Assembly (NCBI RefSeq): GCF_038967635.1
Contig: NZ_CP152413.1
Span: 2,604,001 to 2,668,000 of the forward strand
DNA length: 64,000 nucleotides
Direction: 5' to 3'
Source of the DNA: Bradyrhizobium sp. B124
Lineage (GTDB): Bacteria; Pseudomonadota; Alphaproteobacteria; Rhizobiales; Xanthobacteraceae
Shown here piece by piece: positions 15,819 through 23,794 of this stretch. The position numbers were made by a program, and so were the translations under genes. Each line of letters starts with the position of its first letter. The stretch's first letter is position 1. Below the pieces are notes generated by a model, which was given only the letters and a program-made list of their open reading frames with translations, was not told the DNA's origin and did no database searches.

Positions 15819-16025
15819 TCATCGCACAATGGTACCGTTCCGCTCGGGCACGCCATGGTAGATATCATGCCGGGCAACGCGTTGGTAGAGCGGTCCCGTA
15901 GAACGAGGCCCACGATGCCGAGAGTCGGCCGCGATAGCGGTTCGGCTTCGCATCGACGTGATTGAACGTTTTGGCGGGGTCGTCGACAAAGTCGGCCCAA
16001 GTCGGACGGCCCGCGGCTGTCAGGT
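15819..16025 (-). pseudogene. Degenerate small gene after terminase small subunit
   Basis: Overlapping the terS stop, a frame reads TAAGRPTWADFVDDPAKTFN, then HVDAKPNRYRGRLSASWASF and YGT. After a one-base shift near 15905 it continues as LYQRVARHDIYHGVPERNGT and IVR stop. Both parts look protein-like and only a frameshift joins them. There is no ATG (CTG at the terS stop is possible). Function unknown. Confidence 0.4.
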
Positions 16026-16274
16026 ATCTTCGCCCTCAACTTCCGCGGGCTCAACGATCACTCGTTCGATGCGGTGCACAAGTTCGAACGCTCCATCTCC
16101 GTTCTCGATCGCCTGCGGCGCTTTGCCCCAGCCGCGATCGAGGATGGCATTGGCAGCCGAGACGCGGGCAGCCGGAGTTGCACTGGTCGATCGCATCACG
16201 CCGACCAGTGCGTTGAGTGCGCTTCTTGTATGGCTCCGCGCAAGTGAGCGGATCTGCGTGATCGTCTTGGCCAA
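16020..16274 (-). CDS. Probable terminase small-subunit-like protein
   Basis: From TTG 16274, with GGAGA seven bases upstream, the 84 residues read AKTITQIRSLARSHTRSALN then a short helical region (STSATPAARVSAANAILDRG) and WGKAPQ. A helix rich in Ala before WGKAPQ is typical of small DNA-binding packaging or DUF5681-like phage proteins. It would select phage DNA for the large subunit, which lies 2.4 kb downstream behind cargo genes. Longer starts upstream overlap the preceding gene and are unlikely. Confidence 0.55.
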   Translation of the reverse strand: MAKTITQIRSLARSHTRSALNALVGVMRSTSATPAARVSAANAILDRGWGKAPQAIENGDGAFELVHRIERVIVEPAEVEGEDT

Positions 16275-16275
16275 G

Positions 16276-16437
16276 CTATTTCTCCTCCCAATCGGACGGG
16301 AGATATTCGCTCGGAGCCGTATCGACATCATAGATATCGGGATCGGGCACTACCGAGCGAAATGCGATCGTGGGAAAATCCGTTCGGTCGTGCTCGTAAC
16401 GCGGACGGGGGATGAACTGTATGATCTCTGCGCTCAT
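16276..16437 (-). CDS. Small phage-block protein (53 aa)
   Basis: ATG 16437 gives MSAEIIQFIPRPRYEHDRTD, FPTIAFRSVVPDPDIYDVDT and APSEYLPSDWEEK. Acidic and proline-rich proteins with the IQFIPRP start are frequent upstream of terminase genes in Bradyrhizobium prophages, as far as I recall. The stop is immediately followed by the TTG of the terS-like gene, and the ATG overlaps the stop of the 22-residue peptide upstream, so the three are coupled. Confidence 0.65.
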   Translation of the reverse strand: MSAEIIQFIPRPRYEHDRTDFPTIAFRSVVPDPDIYDVDTAPSEYLPSDWEEK

Positions 16438-16502
16438 GCAAACTCCGACAATGCAATCGTGATCAGGCCCGCGAGCGCGAGCGATATGAGATAGGCGGTC
16501 AT
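16434..16502 (-). CDS. 22-residue membrane peptide
   Basis: ATG 16502 encodes MTAYLISLALAGLITIALSE then FA, a single hydrophobic helix. Its TGA overlaps the ATG of the next gene (GCATGAGC). The overlap, the membrane-helix composition and the position in a coupled run support translation, but it is below normal gene-finder size and could be a leader peptide only. Confidence 0.45.
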   Translation of the reverse strand: MTAYLISLALAGLITIALSEFA

Positions 16503-16794
16503 GCAACCTCGTTGATCGGCCGTCCGCGCGATGCGGCTATGGAATGAATGTGCGGCAGATCGCGCAGCGGGCGGCGATCTTTGGGGCGCGAACCTTATCC
16601 CTGACGAGTGGGGCCGCGGGCGGCGCCGGCTTTCGCCGCGCCGCAGGACCGGCGCGTTCGCGCGCACCGGCCAATTTCGTGCTCGTTTCAATGGGTTCGG
16701 ACGGCGGCTCGCTTGCGACGCTCAGGCGACGGGCTGGGAGGATGTGGCGTCGTGACGTTGCGGCCGCCGTCCGATTGGTGAAACGGCAAAGAAA
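16503..16794. other. Ambiguous 290-bp stretch, no gene chosen
   Basis: Both strands are open for 97 codons here (minus 16537-16830, plus 16544-16837). Both readings are Arg/Ala/Pro-rich, and both run into the terminator stem at 16796-16824, so I accept neither. The minus reading ends KVRAPKIAARCAICRTFIP, which is the more protein-like of the two. Confidence 0.35.
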
Positions 16795-16824
16795 AAGCCC
16801 GCCGTGGATTGCTCCGCGCGGGCT
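16792..16824 (-). terminator. Rho-independent terminator, minus strand
   Basis: The stem AGCCCGC (16796-16802) pairs with GCGGGCT (16818-16824) around a 15-base loop. Read on the minus strand it is followed by TTTTT. It fits a terminator for transcripts entering the prophage block from the right and so insulates the block. Confidence 0.65.
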
Positions 16825-16848
16825 CAACAATTTCTGATTTTCGGATTA

Positions 16849-17389
16849 TGCCCCTGAGTTGCCCGACGTGTCAAACGTTTTTGCGAGCTGAATGCGATCG
16901 GTAAAATGTGATGCGTCGGCTTCGACGGAGGGAAACCGCTTTGACCGAAAGTTGGCGCATGATCCGGAATCGCAACACGAGCCGGCGCCGATCGGCCGTA
17001 TGCTTGTTGCGATGATGTCAGTGTGCCGCTGAGTTGCCCGACGCGTCAAGCGGGCAAGCGGCTCACAACATTTGGATCGACATCAGGACAGTTTTGGCTC
17101 GCGTCGGTCGACCCGCGCCGCAGTTAGATTGCAAGGAGGAAGCGCCGATGTATTTCGTTGCTGCCGTGCTCGCGGTCCTGTCTGGCCTGTTCTATGCAGC
17201 GGGCCATCATGAGATCGGCTCGATCGGTGCCACCATGTGCCAGTATGGCGGTATCTTCTGCGACAGTCCGGTGCTGGTTCTCGTCGGTGCCGGGTTCGCC
17301 GCGGCGTGGGGCATGCTCGTCAGCGTGCGCTGATCGTCCCGCAGTATTTCAACTATAGCTTTGTGCCGCTGATTTGCCCGACGAGTCAA
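16849..17389. repeat. Three copies of a 26-bp intergenic repeat
   Basis: Copies lie at 16849-16874, 17024-17049 and 17364-17389. They share TGCCGCTGAGTTGCCCGACG followed by one variable base and GTCAA, all in the same orientation; copy 1 has C for G at position 5 and copy 3 has T for G at position 11. I recall this element as widely dispersed in Bradyrhizobium intergenic DNA. It is absent from coding regions here. Function unknown. Confidence 0.8.
17148..17333 (+). CDS. Small membrane protein (61 aa)
   Basis: ATG 17148 has a strong AAGGAGG site. The product reads MYFVAAVLAVLSGLFYAAGH, a loop with ATMCQYGGIFCDSP, then VLVLVGAGFAAAWGMLVSVR: two membrane helices with a loop containing two cysteines. 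It is flanked by 26-bp repeats. No family is recognised. Confidence 0.65.
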   Translation: MYFVAAVLAVLSGLFYAAGHHEIGSIGATMCQYGGIFCDSPVLVLVGAGFAAAWGMLVSVR

Positions 17390-17433
17390 TTCCTGCACTT
17401 TGCGTCGGATGCAATCTCAGGAACGCCCCGCAT

Positions 17434-17745
17434 CTATTGCGGCGTGCTCGGATTTGCCGGCTGAGCGGGCTTTGGGCCGGGCGGATCAGGCTCAATCGGT
17501 GTCTTGGGCTCGGTCGGCATCACCTTTGCGCCCGCCGCGCGTGCCGCCTCGCCGGTCGTTGAGTAGTTGGCGGAAGCGGCCGGCTGCACCTTCGGCTTGC
17601 TCCACGGACCGTGGTCGACCATCAGCATGCCCAGCACGCCGAGGATCGCAACCAGGGCCGCGATCAGCAGCGGCGTTCCGCCGTGCCGATTTCGATGCTT
17701 GACCGAACGGCCATCCGCCATGCCATGCGCCTGCATTGTCATCAT
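17434..17745 (-). CDS. Single-pass membrane protein with Pro-rich tail
   Basis: ATG 17745 follows GGAGGAG. The 103 residues have a basic N-terminal part (SVKHRNRHGG), one membrane segment (TPLLIAALVAILGVLGMLMV) and a Pro/Lys-rich exterior tail (EPKTPIEPDPPGPKPAQPAN). The topology suggests a periplasmic tail. Small proteins of this shape are common in Bradyrhizobium; the function is unknown. Confidence 0.65.
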   Translation of the reverse strand: MMTMQAHGMADGRSVKHRNRHGGTPLLIAALVAILGVLGMLMVDHGPWSKPKVQPAASANYSTTGEAARAAGAKVMPTEPKTPIEPDPPGPKPAQPANPSTPQ

Positions 17746-17932
17746 CGTCTCCTCCACGGAAACAAGCCGCAACCGGCGCGTAAGTTTCCTGTTCCCCGAT
17801 GCGAAAGCGAGGCATGTTGGTGGAACCAATCCCCAACTGTTGAATTTCCCCGATATGTGGCCGTCACCACGCGCACGCGCGGATAGCCAGGGTAACGGCC
17901 ACCCCACCTTTAGTGAAATCGCGGCACGGCAC

Positions 17933-18193
17933 ATGAGCTCTGAAACACCCGAGTCTCCGCTTCAGCCCACACTCGGTGAGCGGGCGATCGACACCGCGAC
18001 GGACGTCTCGCGTACCATCACGGAGGTGTCGGACGGACTTCGAGCGGCGGCCGATCGCCTCAGCGACGCGATCGCAACCTCGCGCCGGCCGGGCGGCGTC
18101 CTCGCCACCGTGAGCGCGGTCGCGCGCGAAGCGCCGCTCGCAAGCCTGTTCGTCGCGTTTCTGCTCGGCGTCGCGGTCGCGCGCCGGCGCTAG
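17933..18193 (+). CDS. ElaB/YqjD-like tail-anchored protein
   Basis: From ATG 17933 the 86 residues form an amphipathic helix region (AIDTATDVSRTITEVSDGLR, AAADRLSDAIATS) and a C-terminal membrane segment (LASLFVAFLLGVAVARRR). That is the layout of the DUF883/ElaB family, which can bind ribosomes or membranes in stationary phase. Sequence similarity is low, so the call is by architecture. Longer upstream starts lack a binding site. Confidence 0.6.
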   Translation: MSSETPESPLQPTLGERAIDTATDVSRTITEVSDGLRAAADRLSDAIATSRRPGGVLATVSAVAREAPLASLFVAFLLGVAVARRR

Positions 18194-18222
18194 ACGCCGA
18201 CGCGCCGCGAAGGCCGCCTGCC

Positions 18223-18576
18223 CTAGAACTTGCCCTTCGTGGCGTCCTTGGTGGCTGACATCACGCTTCCGCTGATCTGGCGCATATGTTCGCCGGCATT
18301 GGTGAACTGGCTGCGCAGAAATTCCGACTGGATCCGCATCGCCTCCTGCAGATCGGTCGCGTGCACGAGCTTGCGCGCGTGCTCGAACGCCGCCTTCATA
18401 TTCTGCTCGGTGAACGACAGCGCCTGTTTGGAAATCTCGGTCCCGGTGCCCGGCATCGCCGTCATCGACTTGCTCGCGGCATCAAAGAACAGGCTGAAGG
18501 CCTGTTCGGCCTGGTCGATGGTCTTTTCCGCCAAATCGCGCAACTCGGCGGGAACTTCAAGCTTCGGCTCAATCAT
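18223..18576 (-). CDS. Phasin family protein
   Basis: The 117 residues are almost wholly helical with the phasin_2 pattern: EVPAELRDLAEKTIDQAEQA, FSLFFDAASKSM, ALSFTEQNMKAAFEHARKLV and DLQEAMRIQSEFLRSQFTNA. Phasins coat polyhydroxybutyrate granules, a storage polymer normal in Bradyrhizobium. It is monocistronic and convergent with the tail-anchored protein gene. Confidence 0.85.
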   Translation of the reverse strand: MIEPKLEVPAELRDLAEKTIDQAEQAFSLFFDAASKSMTAMPGTGTEISKQALSFTEQNMKAAFEHARKLVHATDLQEAMRIQSEFLRSQFTNAGEHMRQISGSVMSATKDATKGKF

Positions 18577-18887
18577 GATCGCGCCCCCTGAAAAAAGCGT
18601 CTGCCAAGGTTAGCATAGATTGTGACGGCGTCAGCGTCGTATCGCCAAACCATGAGAGGCCCACTCATCCTTGCAGCCGAGGAAAATTTACCTAGCAGCG
18701 ACCGGACTGCACCGCAGGCCGATTCCAATCATGTCAGCACTGTGGCATAGTGATTCGGCCTCGTCGTTGGTCGCGTTCGCGTCTCTTGTGGGGGAATTCG
18801 CGTCTCTTGTGGGGGAATTAAGGGGATCCGATGCTGCGCGCCGTTCGTCCAACACCGACCTGCACCCGCTTCAAGACCAGCATAGAG
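18577..18887. other. Intergenic region with a tandem repeat
   Basis: This 311-bp stretch between divergent genes holds a 21-bp tandem repeat (18776-18817) and no supported gene. It must carry the phasin promoter near its left end. Confidence 0.5.
18776..18817. repeat. 21-bp tandem duplication
   Basis: The unit TTCGCGTCTCTTGTGGGGGA plus A occurs twice with no difference at 18776-18796 and 18797-18817, about 70 bp before the zinc-ribbon gene. Perfect identity implies recent slippage. It could change spacing in that gene's leader. Confidence 0.85.
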
Positions 18888-19016
18888 ATGCCGTGCATGA
18901 AGTGCGGCACGCAAATGCGGCTCGCCTTGATCGAGCCGCGCGACCAAGTCTACGACGTGCTGACCTATCAGTGCGCGCCGTGCAATGCCGGCGAAAGCTT
19001 CCTGAACGCGCGCTAG
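18888..19016 (+). CDS. Small zinc-ribbon protein (42 aa)
   Basis: ATG 18888 gives MPCMKCGTQMRLALIEPRDQ, VYDVLTYQCAPCNAGESFLN, AR. The CxxC...CxxC arrangement with YQC and PCN forms a zinc-ribbon knuckle. Upstream in-frame starts exist but are rich in Arg/Thr/Pro. Such mini zinc ribbons are common in Bradyrhizobium; the partner is unknown. Confidence 0.7.
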   Translation: MPCMKCGTQMRLALIEPRDQVYDVLTYQCAPCNAGESFLNAR

Positions 19017-19029
19017 GCTATCGGCCCGT

Positions 19030-19233
19030 TCAGTCGTTCAGCACCGCGGCCCCCGCCTCCGTCAGCTCGGGCTGGTCGTCATGCAGTTCGACCAGACCGA
19101 GTTCGATGAGGACGCCCAGATCCTCGTCACTGACCGGTGACAGTTTGAGCCGGCCGGCCTGGATATCACGGAGGGTCCAGCGCAAGGCGATCGCGCGCTC
19201 AAGTGAAAATTCAGCGAATGGATTGTTTGCCAT
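19030..19233 (-). CDS. Small conserved-looking protein (67 aa)
   Basis: The sequence MANNPFAEFSLERAIALRWT, LRDIQAGRLKLSPVSDEDLG, VLIELGLVELHDDQPELTEA, GAAVLND has an alternating helix pattern and an LTEAG end typical of winged-helix wings. It has no membrane segment. No family is named. Confidence 0.6.
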   Translation of the reverse strand: MANNPFAEFSLERAIALRWTLRDIQAGRLKLSPVSDEDLGVLIELGLVELHDDQPELTEAGAAVLND

Positions 19234-19381
19234 TCGCTTCGACTAGTGCGGCATTTGGATCAGACTTTGTCTTTGCCGCGGCGGCTTCATGGACACCACA
19301 GATAGACGGCGAGCCGGCGCGATCGAGCTACCCGGCGCCCCGATCGCGTCATCACTCCATGTGTCTTCGCAGCGGCGCGGC

Positions 19382-20515
19382 TCAGTAGCGGTAGGGATCT
19401 ATATCGAGCAGCGGGAATGCGCTGAACACGCTCGGCAGATTGGTCGGCGTCGCCGGATGTAGATAGGACTTGTCCAGTTCGGCGAAGCTGGTGACGCCGA
19501 GCAGCCCAAGGCAGCGGATCACCTCGTCCTCCAGCAATTCAAGCATCCGGACGATGCCTGCCTCGCCCGCCGCGGCAAGCGCCCAGCATTGCAGACGGCC
19601 GATCCCGACGAGATCGGCCCCCGAGACGATGGCCTTCACGATATCAGTGCCACGGCAGATCGAGCCATCGACCATGATCTTGGCGCGGCCTGCGACGGCC
19701 TGAACGATCTCGGGCAGAACGTGCATGGACCCGCGGCCGTGGTCGAGCTGCCGTCCGCCATGATTTGAGACGTAGATCCAGTCGACGCCGTGATCGAGCG
19801 CGATCTTGGCGTCTTCCGCGGTGGCGATTCCTTTGAGGATGAGCGGTATCTTGAACTTGTCCTTGATCAACTTCACCGTCCGCCATTCCAGCCCCTTCTG
19901 GAAATCGCCGCCGGTGGCGCGGATGCGGCTTTCGCGGACATAGCGCTTGGCGATGTCGCGCTCGCGCCGGCTGTAATGCGCGGTGTCCACGGTGAGGCAG
20001 AACGCGGCGTAGCCGTTGTCGATGGACCGGCTGACCACATCCTCGACGAACGCATCATCGCCGCGCACATAGAGCTGGAATATGCGCAAGGCGTCGGGCG
20101 CCGACTTGGCGGTATTCTCCAGCCCCGGCTCCGACACCGAGCTCAGCATATGCGCCGCGCCGAACGTTCCCGCTCCGCGCGCGACGGCTGCGCCGGCATC
20201 CGGATCGAAGATCTCGAGCGCGCCGACCGGCGCGATCATCACGGGAAGCCGGAGCTTGCGGCCGAATACCTCGGTGGATGGATCCACATTGATGACGTTG
20301 CGCAGCACGCGCGGCCGGAACGCGATCTCGTCGAGCGCCATTCTGTTGCGGCGCATCGTGGTCTCGGTTTCCGAGGCGCCGACGATATAGTCCCAGGCGT
20401 TCTGATTCAGCCTGGCGCGGGCCTTTTGCGCGAATTCGTGCAGATTCTGGAATTCCTCGCCGCTGGCGCCGAGTTCGACATTGCGCGCCTGCTGAATGGG
20501 GGTCCCGTCATTCAT
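19382..20515 (-). CDS. FMN-dependent alpha-hydroxy-acid dehydrogenase
   Basis: From ATG 20515 (GGGAGAAG upstream) the 377 residues are a full TIM-barrel FMN enzyme of the LldD/glycolate oxidase type. Key motifs are RPRVLRNVINVDPSTEVFG, APVGALEIFDPDAGAAVA, LILKGIATAEDA (Lys), VSNHGGRQLDHG (catalytic His and Arg) and IMVDGSICRGTDIVKA (flavin phosphate). It oxidises an L-2-hydroxy acid to the 2-keto acid. The substrate cannot be deduced. The gene lies downstream of, and in line with, the GlxA-type regulator, which may control it. Confidence 0.88.
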   Translation of the reverse strand: MNDGTPIQQARNVELGASGEEFQNLHEFAQKARARLNQNAWDYIVGASETETTMRRNRMALDEIAFRPRVLRNVINVDPSTEVFGRKLRLPVMIAPVGALEIFDPDAGAAVARGAGTFGAAHMLSSVSEPGLENTAKSAPDALRIFQLYVRGDDAFVEDVVSRSIDNGYAAFCLTVDTAHYSRRERDIAKRYVRESRIRATGGDFQKGLEWRTVKLIKDKFKIPLILKGIATAEDAKIALDHGVDWIYVSNHGGRQLDHGRGSMHVLPEIVQAVAGRAKIMVDGSICRGTDIVKAIVSGADLVGIGRLQCWALAAAGEAGIVRMLELLEDEVIRCLGLLGVTSFAELDKSYLHPATPTNLPSVFSAFPLLDIDPYRY

Positions 20516-20680
20516 GGTCGTTTCTTCTCCCGATTTGGCCGGCACATTAGCCGCAGACAAACCGGAAAAGCTACCACCTTGACCGACGAATCCGGCCAGC
20601 GAAGGCCAGCTATTCGCTTGTGAGATGGATCGAGTTTCGAAACGAAGCGGCCGGCTCCGAACTGAGCCGTCCGACACGCG

Positions 20681-21700
20681 CTAGCTGCCCGAAAACCGGT
20701 TTCGGTACTCGGTCGGCGACACGCCGAGGTGGCGCAGGAAGGCCCGCCGCATTCGTTCGTCGTCGCCAAATCCCGCGCGCTTGGCAACCTCGACCACGCC
20801 GCCGATCTGGCGGCTTTCGAGCAGCAAGCGCGCGGTCTCAACGCGCAGCGCCTCGACACCGCTAGCAGGTGTCATGCCGGTGCGGCTGACATAGGTCCGG
20901 GCAAAGGTGCGTGGCGTCATCCCGGCCTTTTCCGCGAGGGTCTCGACCTTGAGGTCGCTCGTGATGTTCTCGATGATCCAGGCATGCAGCGCGCTGAAGC
21001 GTCCCTCGACGTCCGACGCCTGGGCCGCAAGGACGGTCGAGAACTGACTCTGACCGCCCGGCCGCTTCAGAAACACCACAAGTCTGCGCGCAACATCGAG
21101 CGCGATGGTGTGGCCGAAATCCTCCTCGATCATTGCGAGCGCCAGATCAATGCCGGCGCTGACACCCGCCGACGACCAGACATGTCCGTCCTTGACGAAA
21201 ATCGCGTTGGGCTCGACGCGGATGTCGGGAAAGCTGTCCTGCAAACGCGGACAATAGCGCCAGTGCGTTGCAGCACGCTTGCCGTCCAGGATCCCGGTCC
21301 AGGCCAGCGCAAACGCGCCGAGGCAGACTGATGCGATACGGCGCGCCTTCGGCAGCGCCTCCGTAATCCAGTTCATCAACTCGGCGTCGTTGCGGATCTT
21401 CCAGATACCGGGCCCGCCGGGGATTACCAGCGTGTCGACCTGGGCGGGCGCAACACTGGCGATCGGCGCCGTGTCGATCATCATACCGACATCGGTCGGC
21501 ACCAAGCCGCCTGAAGTCGACAGATAGGATAGCGAATAGTCCGGCCCGGGCAGTTCGATCGCCTCCAGCTCCGCGAACACCTGAGCCGGCCCCGAGATGT
21601 CAAGCAAGGTCACGCCCGGAAAGGCAACGATCGCGATCCGCCGTGTCGCTTTCTTGTCGCGCGGCTCGGGCCGGGGCGGCTTGGCAGTTTTCGAGGGCAT
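20681..21700 (-). CDS. GlxA-type AraC-family regulator with DJ-1/PfpI domain
   Basis: The 339 residues comprise an N-terminal amidotransferase-like domain (~20-190: IAIVAFPGVTLLDISGPAQV, VIPGGPGIWKI, ASVCLGAFALAWTG with the nucleophile-elbow Cys) and a C-terminal AraC helix-turn-helix pair (~235-335: LKVETLAEKAGMTPRTFART, VEVAKRAGFGDDERMRRAFL). It ends GVSPTEYRNRF, the family standard. It is divergent from the GNAT operon across 63 bp and upstream of the flavin dehydrogenase, so it could regulate both. Confidence 0.88.
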   Translation of the reverse strand: MPSKTAKPPRPEPRDKKATRRIAIVAFPGVTLLDISGPAQVFAELEAIELPGPDYSLSYLSTSGGLVPTDVGMMIDTAPIASVAPAQVDTLVIPGGPGIWKIRNDAELMNWITEALPKARRIASVCLGAFALAWTGILDGKRAATHWRYCPRLQDSFPDIRVEPNAIFVKDGHVWSSAGVSAGIDLALAMIEEDFGHTIALDVARRLVVFLKRPGGQSQFSTVLAAQASDVEGRFSALHAWIIENITSDLKVETLAEKAGMTPRTFARTYVSRTGMTPASGVEALRVETARLLLESRQIGGVVEVAKRAGFGDDERMRRAFLRHLGVSPTEYRNRFSGS

Positions 21701-21763
21701 ATTGTCCTTTAAGCCATTCGAGGCTGCCCTGTATAGCTTGCAATGGAATTCTGGAGTTCTGCC
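21701..21763. promoter_or_regulatory. Divergent promoter region regulator/GNAT operon
   Basis: The short shared upstream region is the only place for promoters of both the AraC-type regulator and the four-gene operon. TTGCAATGGAATTC near 21737 is A/T-rich, but no exact elements are assigned. Confidence 0.35.
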
Positions 21764-22477
21764 ATGTCGCGAAATCTGGGCAGCGGATACGAGGCGATCA
21801 AATCGCCTTGGGCGGATTACGCGATCTACAGTCTACCCAATGCCTCCCGGGTCGAAGCCCGCGACCGCCAGCCGCTGATGGACGCCATGAACGGCATCAT
21901 TGCCGTCAACTGGCAGGCCACCGAGCCGCATTGGACGGCAACCTCCTCACCCTTCGACCAGAAGTACAGCCTGATCCTCGTCTATGACGGCTCCGGCCTC
22001 GTGGCCTTCTCGGTCTACCGCATCCTGCAGATGTCGGCCGGACTTGGAATTTATCGCAGCGGGACAGAAGTACTCCCGGCGCATCAGGGCCGCGGCCTCT
22101 ACGGCTTCTTTACGGCGGAAGTTCTGAAATGCTCCGGCGCCGCCGAGAGGGCCGACGGCAACGTGCTCTACGGCTGGCGGACCCGCAATCCGATCGTCTG
22201 GGCAGCGAACGCTAAAATTTGCGAGAAAGTTTCTCCATCGTTGCTCGATGATGCGCAGGACTCTGCGTTGCAGGCGGCCTGTGTCGAGATGTGCACCTCA
22301 CTCTATCCGGGCAAGCCGCTCGAACTGCCCGACATGATCATGCGTGGCGCTTACGGCCACATTAAACACCATCGGCAGGCCTATCGTGGCACCGCGTCGC
22401 TGGTCGATGCTGCGATGTCGCGGAAGATTCCGAATTCAGCGGATGCCCTGTTCTCTGTGGGTTACGCGAGGGTGTGA
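21764..22477 (+). CDS. GNAT-like acyltransferase, first gene of operon
   Basis: ATG 21764 has GGAG 7 bases upstream, better than ATG 21743. The 237 residues contain the acetyl-CoA loop of GNAT enzymes, GTEVLPAHQGRGLYGFFTAE, preceded by a beta strand LILVYDGSGLVAFSVYR. The C-terminal third is not typical. It would acylate a small molecule or protein. Its TGA overlaps the start of the MFS gene. In a pathway with an exporter, it may modify or detoxify the product; that is inference. Confidence 0.65.
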   Translation: MSRNLGSGYEAIKSPWADYAIYSLPNASRVEARDRQPLMDAMNGIIAVNWQATEPHWTATSSPFDQKYSLILVYDGSGLVAFSVYRILQMSAGLGIYRSGTEVLPAHQGRGLYGFFTAEVLKCSGAAERADGNVLYGWRTRNPIVWAANAKICEKVSPSLLDDAQDSALQAACVEMCTSLYPGKPLELPDMIMRGAYGHIKHHRQAYRGTASLVDAAMSRKIPNSADALFSVGYARV

Positions 22478-23769
22478 TGTCGATGCTCGGACAACAAGCC
22501 GTTTACGCCCCGACGACCCGCTTCACCGACCGCGCCTATCTCGCCTGGACGGCGGTGGCCATCGCCTACGCCATTGCCTTCCTGCAGCGCGTGTCACCGC
22601 AATCGGTAAGCCTCAGTTTCCTGCACGACTTCAACACCGATGCGGCCGGTGTTGCGATGCTCGCCTCGAGCTATTTCTGGGGCTACACCTTGATGCAGAT
22701 TCCGGCCGGCCTTCTGGTCGACCGCTACGGCGTCAAGCGCGTCGTCCTCCTCAGCATGATCGCCTCATCGCTCGGCAGCGCAGCGTTCGCGCTGGCGCCG
22801 AACCTGCTCGACGTTTTTGCTGCGCGCCTGATTGTCGCCTGCGGCGATGCACTGGTCTTCACGGCACTCCTGAAGCTCGTGGCACAAAGTTTCGCTGATG
22901 AGCGGTTCGGCATGATGTCGGGTATTTCGCAGGTCTCCGGCTATGTCGGAGGCGTGATCGCGACCACGCCGCTCGCAGCCGCCGTCTCGGGGTTTGGCTG
23001 GCGGGCCTGCTTCCTGTTCATCGCCTGCATTGGCCTCGCCAACCTCGCCTACGCCAAGCTCGCGCTCAAGCCTGATCCGGCATCGCACAGCAACAAGACG
23101 CTGAAGGGCGTCGTGATCGCTGCGCGGCAATCGCTGGCCCATATCGCGAACTGGGGCTGTGCGATGACGTTTGCGTCGCACTTCGCGGTCGTGACGACGC
23201 TGTCGGGCGTCTGGGGCATTCCGATGGTCGCCCACTTCTTCCATATCTCCCCGACGGCCGCCGGCACGCCGCTGCTCGCCTTCATGATCGGCAATGCGCT
23301 CGGCTCGATCTTCCTGGGTCACGCCGCCGATCGTGCCGCGGCGGCGCTCGACCGCGCATTGATCGGCATTTGCGTGTTGCGCATGCTGCTGATCGCGATG
23401 CTGCTGCCGCAGGTCGCCCGGACATTTGGTCTCGCCTACGTCACCGTCGTGTTCACGGCCTTGGGGCTCGTCGCCGGCGGCACCGTCCCGCTGGTGCTGA
23501 AATGCGTGAAGAAGCTCTACACCTCCGAACTGATCGGTGTCGGCGCTTCTGTGAACACCACTGCTGCCGGGATATTCGCCGGCGTCTCGCAGCCGATCAT
23601 CGGCTTTGCGATGCTTGCAGCCAGCAACGCCTCCGGAACCGACGCCGTGCACAACACGGCCGCGATCGGTGACGGCGGCTACAGCGCCTTGATCGTCATT
23701 CTCCTTCTCATGTCGCTGCCGGGCATTGCCGGGCCGCTATTGATGAGAAGCAAGTTGATAGCCCGTTAG
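22477..23769 (+). CDS. MFS transporter
   Basis: The 430 residues show twelve membrane segments with the MFS loop-2 motif GLLVDRYGVKRVVLL at ~75-90 and a repeat-like DRAAAALDRAL in the central half. It begins within the stop of the GNAT gene (TGATG), so translation is coupled. It exports or imports a small organic molecule across the inner membrane. Context (acyltransferase, oxygenase-type enzyme, cupin) favours product export. Confidence 0.85.
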   Translation: MSMLGQQAVYAPTTRFTDRAYLAWTAVAIAYAIAFLQRVSPQSVSLSFLHDFNTDAAGVAMLASSYFWGYTLMQIPAGLLVDRYGVKRVVLLSMIASSLGSAAFALAPNLLDVFAARLIVACGDALVFTALLKLVAQSFADERFGMMSGISQVSGYVGGVIATTPLAAAVSGFGWRACFLFIACIGLANLAYAKLALKPDPASHSNKTLKGVVIAARQSLAHIANWGCAMTFASHFAVVTTLSGVWGIPMVAHFFHISPTAAGTPLLAFMIGNALGSIFLGHAADRAAAALDRALIGICVLRMLLIAMLLPQVARTFGLAYVTVVFTALGLVAGGTVPLVLKCVKKLYTSELIGVGASVNTTAAGIFAGVSQPIIGFAMLAASNASGTDAVHNTAAIGDGGYSALIVILLLMSLPGIAGPLLMRSKLIAR

Positions 23770-23794
23770 TGTCGTTATGAGTGTAGGGGGTGTT

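Noticed and set aside
16537..16837. Two opposing 97-codon frames
   Set aside because: Both run into the terminator stem and have skewed composition; neither could be preferred with confidence.
16849..17389. Repeats considered as a CRISPR array
   Set aside because: Three copies only, spaced 150-315 bp apart with a gene between, and no cas genes.
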